In this document: positions 6,021-9,358 of the stretch, one piece after another | Layout of the letters: each line of letters begins with the position of its first letter | How positions within the stretch are numbered: the stretch's first letter is position 1 | Source of the DNA: Clostridiales bacterium | GTDB lineage: Bacteria; Bacillota; Clostridia; Oscillospirales; Oscillospiraceae | Assembly: GCA_021200895.1 (NCBI GenBank) | Contig: JAJQFX010000123.1 | Location: forward strand, 1-9,358 | Reading direction: 5' to 3' | Length of the DNA: 9,358 nt | The notes under the pieces: model-generated | Databases searched by the model: none | Seen by the model: only the letters and a program-made list of their open reading frames with translations | What the model was told of the DNA's origin: nothing | Made by a program: the position numbers and the translations under genes

Positions 6021-6055
6021 GCTGCCCGAAGGCGTTCCTTCGGGCAGCGTTTTTT
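6021..6055 (+). terminator. Strong intrinsic terminator of the phage-like gene
   Basis: A 12-bp perfect GC-rich stem, GCTGCCCGAAGG (6021-6032) and CCTTCGGGCAGC (6037-6048), with a 4-nt loop, followed by six T (6050-6055). It starts 25 nt after the plus-strand stop. The convergent hydratase gene ends at 6073, and the same stem could help stop its transcript, though the T tail on that strand is weak. Confidence 0.9.
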
Positions 6056-6072
6056 GTTAGGGAATCTCTGAA

Positions 6073-8337
6073 TTACAAATCCTGGGCGTAGTAGTTTATC
6101 AGGCAGCCGGCCAGCACCACGTCCCGCTCCTCCCGAGTCATGCCGGGAAGCTGGAGAGTCAGGCTGGTGGACTTGACGCCGTCCTCGCCGGGCTGGAGCA
6201 GAGTGGCCTGCACGGTCTCCGCGTCGCCCTCCAGGGCGGCTTTGATGCCGGGGACGTACAGCTTGTCCCCGGGCTGGATGTTCAGCGCAGCCACGTCGGG
6301 GACGATGAAGGGCAGCATCCCCCAGTTCACCACGTTGGAACGGTAGCGCTTGGTGGCATACTCCGCCGCCACGTTGGCCACGCCCCCCAGCGCCCGCTGG
6401 CAGGAGGCGGCCTGCTCCCGGGCGGAGCCGTCGCCGGGCTTCAGGGCCATGACGAAGGAGCCCAGGCCGGTGGTGGCGGGGTCGTGACCCTCCAGGGCGG
6501 CCAGCACTTCCGCATCATAGTCGCCCGCACGGCGCTTCAACTCCACCGCCTTGACAGCCTTGGCCCGGCCCACATAGGCGGGGTCCTTGCGGCTCAGGGC
6601 AAACTCGCTGAGGCGGAGGGGGTTGGAGCGGTAGGAGGAGGTATCGCCGGAGGGAATCAGTTCATCCGTGGTGGTCACCGGGTCATAGATGGCGCTGGCG
6701 GCGGTCATCAGCAGGTTCTCCGGCAGGGCGATCTGCTCCGGCCAGTCGGTGATGTTGGGGCCAAAGACCAGTTCCGTCTCCGGCTTGGGGTTGCCCACGC
6801 CAAAGTAGACCCTGGCCTTGTAGGCGGAGTCGTCATACTCGTAGGGCTCGTAGGCGGGGTCGGCGGGCACGTCCGGCAGCTCGGTGGCGGCAGTCAGAGC
6901 GCCGCCGCTTAGGACGGTGGCGGCGATGGAGCGGGCGTCCATCAGGCCCACATAGGAGATCTGGCCGTCGGCGGGCTTGGAGCCCTCCCGGTTGGGGAAG
7001 TTCCGGGTGGAGTGCCGGATGGAGAAGCCGCCGTTGGCGGGCACGTCTCCCGCGCCGAAGCAGGGGCCGCAGAAGCAGCTGCGGACGCTGACACCGGCGG
7101 CCAGCAGGTCAGTGATGGCCCCGTTCTTGGACAGCGCCAGGAAGGCGGGCATACTGCCGGGGTAGACACTGAGCCACAGTCGGTCATTGTCCAGCGCATG
7201 GCCCTGGAGCATCTCCCGCACCCGCATGATGTTCTGATAGGTGCCGCCGGAACAGCCGGCCACCACGGCCTGGTCCACATAGAACTTGCCGTCCCGCACC
7301 TTTTCGGTCAGGCTGGCGGGGGGCGTTTTCAGCTTGAACTGGCGGACGGTGGCCTGGTCTACCTCGTGGAGGATGTCCATCATGTTGGCCTTGAAGTCCG
7401 CGATGGTGAAGGTGTTGGAGGGGTGGAAGGGCAGGGCGATCATGGGCTCCTCCGAGTCCAGGTCGATGGTGATGACATCGTCATAGTACGCCCCATCCTG
7501 AGGGGCCAGCTCCTTGTAGTCCTCCGGGCGGCCCAGGGTGGTGAGGTACCGCTTCACTGTGTCGTCAGTAGCCCAAATGGAGCTGAGGCAGGAGGTCTCG
7601 GTGGTCATGACGTCAATGCCGCAGCGGTACTCCATAGCCAGGTTGGCCACGCCGGGGCCGAAGAACTCCATGACGCTGTTCTTCACAATGCCCTTGGCGA
7701 AGATGGAGCCCACCAGATTCAGGGCGATGTCCTGAGGGCCGACGCCGGGGCGGGGCTTGCCGGTGAGGTAAATGGCGATCACTCTGGGATAAGAGATGTC
7801 ATAGGTGCGGTTCAGGAGCTGCTTCACCAGCTCCGGGCCGCCCTCGCCCATAGCCATAGTGCCGAAGGCACCGTAGCGGGTGTGGCTGTCAGAGCCAAGG
7901 ATCATCTTGCCGCCCCCGGCGTAGCGCTCCCGCATATAGGAGTGAATGACGCTCTGGTGGGCGGGGACGAACTCTCCGCCGTACTTCTTGGCGGCGGAGA
8001 GACCGAACACATGGTCATCCTCATTGATGGTGCCGCCCACGGCGCACAGGCTGTTGTGGCAGTTGGTCAGGACGTAGGGAAGGGGGAACTCCTTCAAACC
8101 GGAGGCCCGGGCAGTCTGGATGATGCCCACATAGGTGATGTCGTGGGAAGCCATAGCGTCAAAGCGGAGCTTCAGCGCCTGCATATCGTCCGTGGTGTTA
8201 TGGCTCTTCAAAATGCCATAGGACATGGTGCCCTTTTTGGCCTCCTCCGGGGCGGGCAGCCCGGCGGCAGCCGCCTCGGCGGCGGGGATAAAGCGCCCGC
8301 CGGAATAGTAAGCGCCGGAGTGCAAAACAGATAACAT
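6073..8337 (-). CDS. Aconitase-superfamily hydratase (YbhJ-like), iron-sulfur enzyme
   Basis: A 754-residue aconitase-superfamily protein most like the 'putative hydratase' group that includes E. coli YbhJ, with similar length. The [4Fe-4S] ligands are in place: Cys362 (VAGCSGG) and Cys423/Cys426 (CFCGPCFG). Other aconitase landmarks are GSDSHT (Asp150, Ser151, His152), the substrate-arginine region RHSTRNFPNREG (441-452) and the swivel-domain GDGSAREQAA, whose Ser638 and Arg640 align with the aconitase catalytic Ser-Ser-Arg. The second Ser is Ala here. A dehydration/hydration reaction on a carboxylic acid is expected, but the substrate is unknown. No neighbouring citrate-cycle, leucine or methylcitrate gene helps. 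ATG 8337 is chosen because GGAGGT lies 7 nt upstream; the in-frame ATG 8343 is too close to that site and TTG 8352 precedes it. It is a single-gene unit with its own promoter. Confidence 0.9.
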   Translation of the reverse strand: MLSVLHSGAYYSGGRFIPAAEAAAAGLPAPEEAKKGTMSYGILKSHNTTDDMQALKLRFDAMASHDITYVGIIQTARASGLKEFPLPYVLTNCHNSLCAVGGTINEDDHVFGLSAAKKYGGEFVPAHQSVIHSYMRERYAGGGKMILGSDSHTRYGAFGTMAMGEGGPELVKQLLNRTYDISYPRVIAIYLTGKPRPGVGPQDIALNLVGSIFAKGIVKNSVMEFFGPGVANLAMEYRCGIDVMTTETSCLSSIWATDDTVKRYLTTLGRPEDYKELAPQDGAYYDDVITIDLDSEEPMIALPFHPSNTFTIADFKANMMDILHEVDQATVRQFKLKTPPASLTEKVRDGKFYVDQAVVAGCSGGTYQNIMRVREMLQGHALDNDRLWLSVYPGSMPAFLALSKNGAITDLLAAGVSVRSCFCGPCFGAGDVPANGGFSIRHSTRNFPNREGSKPADGQISYVGLMDARSIAATVLSGGALTAATELPDVPADPAYEPYEYDDSAYKARVYFGVGNPKPETELVFGPNITDWPEQIALPENLLMTAASAIYDPVTTTDELIPSGDTSSYRSNPLRLSEFALSRKDPAYVGRAKAVKAVELKRRAGDYDAEVLAALEGHDPATTGLGSFVMALKPGDGSAREQAASCQRALGGVANVAAEYATKRYRSNVVNWGMLPFIVPDVAALNIQPGDKLYVPGIKAALEGDAETVQATLLQPGEDGVKSTSLTLQLPGMTREERDVVLAGCLINYYAQDL

Positions 8338-8344
8338 GGTCATT

Positions 8345-8350
8345 ACCTCC
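8345..8350 (-). promoter_or_regulatory. Ribosome binding site fixing the hydratase start
   Basis: On the minus strand this reads GGAGGT, 7 nt before ATG 8337. It excludes the upstream in-frame TTG at 8352 and ATG at 8343 as efficient starts. Confidence 0.7.
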
Positions 8351-8382
8351 AAAGGGAATCAGGATAAACATACTGCACCCTC

Positions 8383-8411
8383 AGTATAACAAAAGACGGG
8401 GAAAGTTGCAA
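8383..8411 (-). promoter_or_regulatory. Predicted promoter of the hydratase gene
   Basis: On the minus strand: TTGCAA (8406-8411), a 17-nt pyrimidine-rich spacer, then TATACT (8383-8388). The start would be near 8376, giving a leader of about 39 nt. Both hexamers and the spacing are identical to those of the promoter at 9248-9276. Confidence 0.65.
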
Positions 8412-8424
8412 CCGCCAATGCTGC

Positions 8425-8461
8425 AAAAAAAGGAAAAATACCCCAGGATAACCTGTGGTAT
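8425..8461 (-). terminator. Intrinsic terminator of the membrane-anchored protein gene
   Basis: On the minus strand a 10-bp stem with one mismatch (8452-8461 with 8438-8447) and a 4-nt loop is followed by TTTTCCTTTTTTT (8425-8437). It lies 86 nt after the stop at 8548 and just upstream of the hydratase promoter, insulating the two units. Confidence 0.8.
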
Positions 8462-8510
8462 TTGCGCAAAATGCAGGGGGCGGCGGGGACGGCTGCAATC
8501 CTGTGACGCT

Positions 8511-8534
8511 CTGCGGCCCCTTCCAGAGCCGCAG
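8511..8534 (-). other. GC hairpin in the 3' untranslated region
   Basis: A 7-bp perfect stem, CTGCGGC/GCCGCAG, with a 10-nt loop lies between the stop at 8548 and the terminator at 8425-8461. It has no U tract, so it is not itself a terminator. It may protect the 3' end of the mRNA or be incidental. Confidence 0.35.
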
Positions 8535-8547
8535 GAGGCGGGCGGGG

Positions 8548-9213
8548 TCACGCCGTCCACTCGCTGTGAATAATGCCCACCAGGTACCACTCGGAGCCGG
8601 ACTGCTGAAACACCAGCTTCAGGCTGGACCAGTCCCGGTCAGTGGCGTCGGTGGCGGGGAGGTAGAAGTCCACAAAGTGGCAGCCGGGGTAGGCATCGGA
8701 TACGTTCTCCAGGCTGTTGCCGGAGTGCAGCACGGTGTCAATGCCAAGCTCCGCCACGCCCCAGTAATCCGCATCCCACACATAGCTGTCAAAATACTCC
8801 GGGATGGTCAGCTTGATAGGCGAGGAGTCGCTGCTGCTCAGGCCCCAGACGTAGGTGGTCTCGTCCGTCCCCGCGTTGGACAGCACCTCAGCGGAGAAGG
8901 TCAGGTTGGAGGTGGGGTCTACCGTGGAGTAGGGGGTGAAGGTGACGCCCTCCTCCGGGTCAACGAAGGTGGAGAGGGTCTCAAAATCCTGCTCAGAGAT
9001 GGCGCGGACAGCCTTTATGGCGGTAATGACCATCCGGCCCTTCTGGTCAGCGGACTCCTCGGCGTCCTGCTGGGAGGCGCTGGGCTCTGCTGTCGTGGTG
9101 CCAGTATGGGAGGAAAGCTGCTGCCCTGAAACCAGGCCCCGCAGCACGAAGCCCGCAGCCAGACCTATCATCAACGCAATAAGGCAGAAAAACACAATAA
9201 CACGCCGCTTCAC
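8548..9213 (-). CDS. Membrane-anchored extracytoplasmic protein of unknown function
   Basis: A 221-residue protein I cannot assign to a named family. Residues 2-4 are basic (KRR), 5-28 form one hydrophobic segment (signal anchor or uncleaved signal), 32-57 are a Ser/Thr/Gln/Glu-rich linker, and 60-221 form a folded domain outside the membrane. The domain opens with a helix (VITAIKAVRAISEQDFETLSTFV), continues with DPEEGVTFTPYSTVDP, and ends SLKLVFQQSGSEWYLVGIIHSEWTA. This 'DWSSL-LVF...WYLVGIIH..WT' ending recalls uncharacterised secreted or lipoprotein-like proteins of Bacillota; its layout suggests an NTF2-like fold, which is inference. There is no lipobox Cys after the hydrophobic segment. 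GTG 9213 is chosen because GGAGGT lies 7 nt upstream; the in-frame GTG at 9222 overlaps that site. It is a single-gene unit with promoter and terminator. Confidence 0.85.
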   Translation of the reverse strand: MKRRVIVFFCLIALMIGLAAGFVLRGLVSGQQLSSHTGTTTAEPSASQQDAEESADQKGRMVITAIKAVRAISEQDFETLSTFVDPEEGVTFTPYSTVDPTSNLTFSAEVLSNAGTDETTYVWGLSSSDSSPIKLTIPEYFDSYVWDADYWGVAELGIDTVLHSGNSLENVSDAYPGCHFVDFYLPATDATDRDWSSLKLVFQQSGSEWYLVGIIHSEWTA

Positions 9214-9220
9214 GCCTGTC

Positions 9221-9226
9221 ACCTCC
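9221..9226 (-). promoter_or_regulatory. Ribosome binding site fixing the start of the membrane-anchored protein
   Basis: On the minus strand this reads GGAGGT, 7 nt before GTG 9213. The in-frame GTG at 9222 overlaps the site itself, so it cannot be the start served by it. Confidence 0.65.
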
Positions 9227-9247
9227 CAGGAAAATAATATATCTTAT

Positions 9248-9276
9248 AGTATACCAGAAAAGGAAGGGAATTGCAA
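9248..9276 (-). promoter_or_regulatory. Predicted promoter of the membrane-anchored protein gene
   Basis: On the minus strand: TTGCAA (9271-9276), a 17-nt pyrimidine-rich spacer, then TATACT (9248-9253, 5 of 6 consensus). The start would be near 9241, giving a leader of about 28 nt. Confidence 0.65.
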
Positions 9277-9293
9277 CTGTCGTCGAAAAATAA

Positions 9294-9347
9294 ATGCTCC
9301 TTCAAGTCTGCGTTGTCAAATGATGTGACCCCCGGCAGGAGGAGCAT
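9294..9347. repeat. Inverted repeat at the right edge
   Basis: An 8-bp perfect inverted repeat, ATGCTCCT (9294-9301) and AGGAGCAT (9340-9347), with a 38-nt spacer. On the minus strand the inner arm is followed by TTTATTTTT, so it might be a weak terminator for a gene beyond the window. On the plus strand the spacer contains TGTCAAATGATGTGACCCCC (9314-9333), which looks vaguely like an insertion-sequence end. Neither reading can be settled without sequence to the right. Confidence 0.3.
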
Positions 9348-9358
9348 AAAACCTAAGA

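Noticed and set aside
7012..8334. Long plus-strand open frame (440 codons) opposite the hydratase
   Set aside because: It is an antisense frame of a high-GC gene, with low-complexity composition and no motif.
8461..8470. Palindrome TTTGCGCAAA beside the terminator
   Set aside because: It is a perfect 10-base palindrome, but it sits in the 3' untranslated region next to the terminator with no promoter to control; chance is the simplest explanation.
9290..9319. TTGACA on the minus strand at 9314-9319 as a second promoter
   Set aside because: The bases 17-18 nt downstream (CATTTA or ATTTAT) make a poor -10, and a better promoter lies at 9248-9276.

Overview
The window looks like a chromosomal stretch of a GC-rich, Gram-positive anaerobe of the class Clostridia, most likely a gut Oscillospiraceae such as the Flavonifractor/Pseudoflavonifractor group. 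This is an inference. It rests on strong GGAGG ribosome binding sites before nearly every gene, Bacillota-type promoters and U-tract terminators, a PepF oligopeptidase, and the clostridial short form of the alpha-E protein. Six of the seven genes lie on the minus strand. The exception is a small phage-like gene on the plus strand.

Read in the minus direction from the right edge, the order is as follows. A membrane-anchored extracytoplasmic protein of unknown function (9213-8548) has its own promoter and terminator. An aconitase-superfamily hydratase of the YbhJ type (8337-6073) has a promoter nearly identical to that of its neighbour. The small plus-strand gene (5625-5996) resembles phage tail-associated proteins; it is a single-gene unit with promoter, structured leader and strong terminator, and converges on the hydratase. 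Divergent from it is a LexA-like (XRE plus S24 peptidase) repressor (5316-4678) with a palindrome inside its own promoter, followed 44 nt later by the oligoendopeptidase pepF (4633-2846). Last comes a three-gene operon: circularly permuted ATP-grasp protein (2654-1330), alpha-E protein (1351-683) and transglutaminase-like cysteine peptidase (677 to beyond the left edge).

The three-gene operon is the best-known 'system' here. The set ATP-grasp / alpha-E / transglutaminase recurs widely in bacteria and has been proposed to make and process a peptide or peptide-like conjugate, but its product is unknown. In this copy the ATP-grasp reading frame is broken at a run of seven C residues (2196-2202). 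One extra C, or a -1 slip, restores a full family-length protein. This may be a sequence error, a phase-variable tract, or a frameshift signal. A second homopolymer, nine G on the coding strand, lies 79 nt downstream and is complementary to the C run. The operon's best promoter fires straight into a terminator-like hairpin, which suggests leader control or a shared terminator for pepF.

The only gene-free stretch above 300 bases is 5317-5624. It holds the two divergent promoters, the likely repressor operator, a GC-rich inverted repeat and the leader of the phage-like gene. I see no tRNA, rRNA, CRISPR array or complete mobile element.
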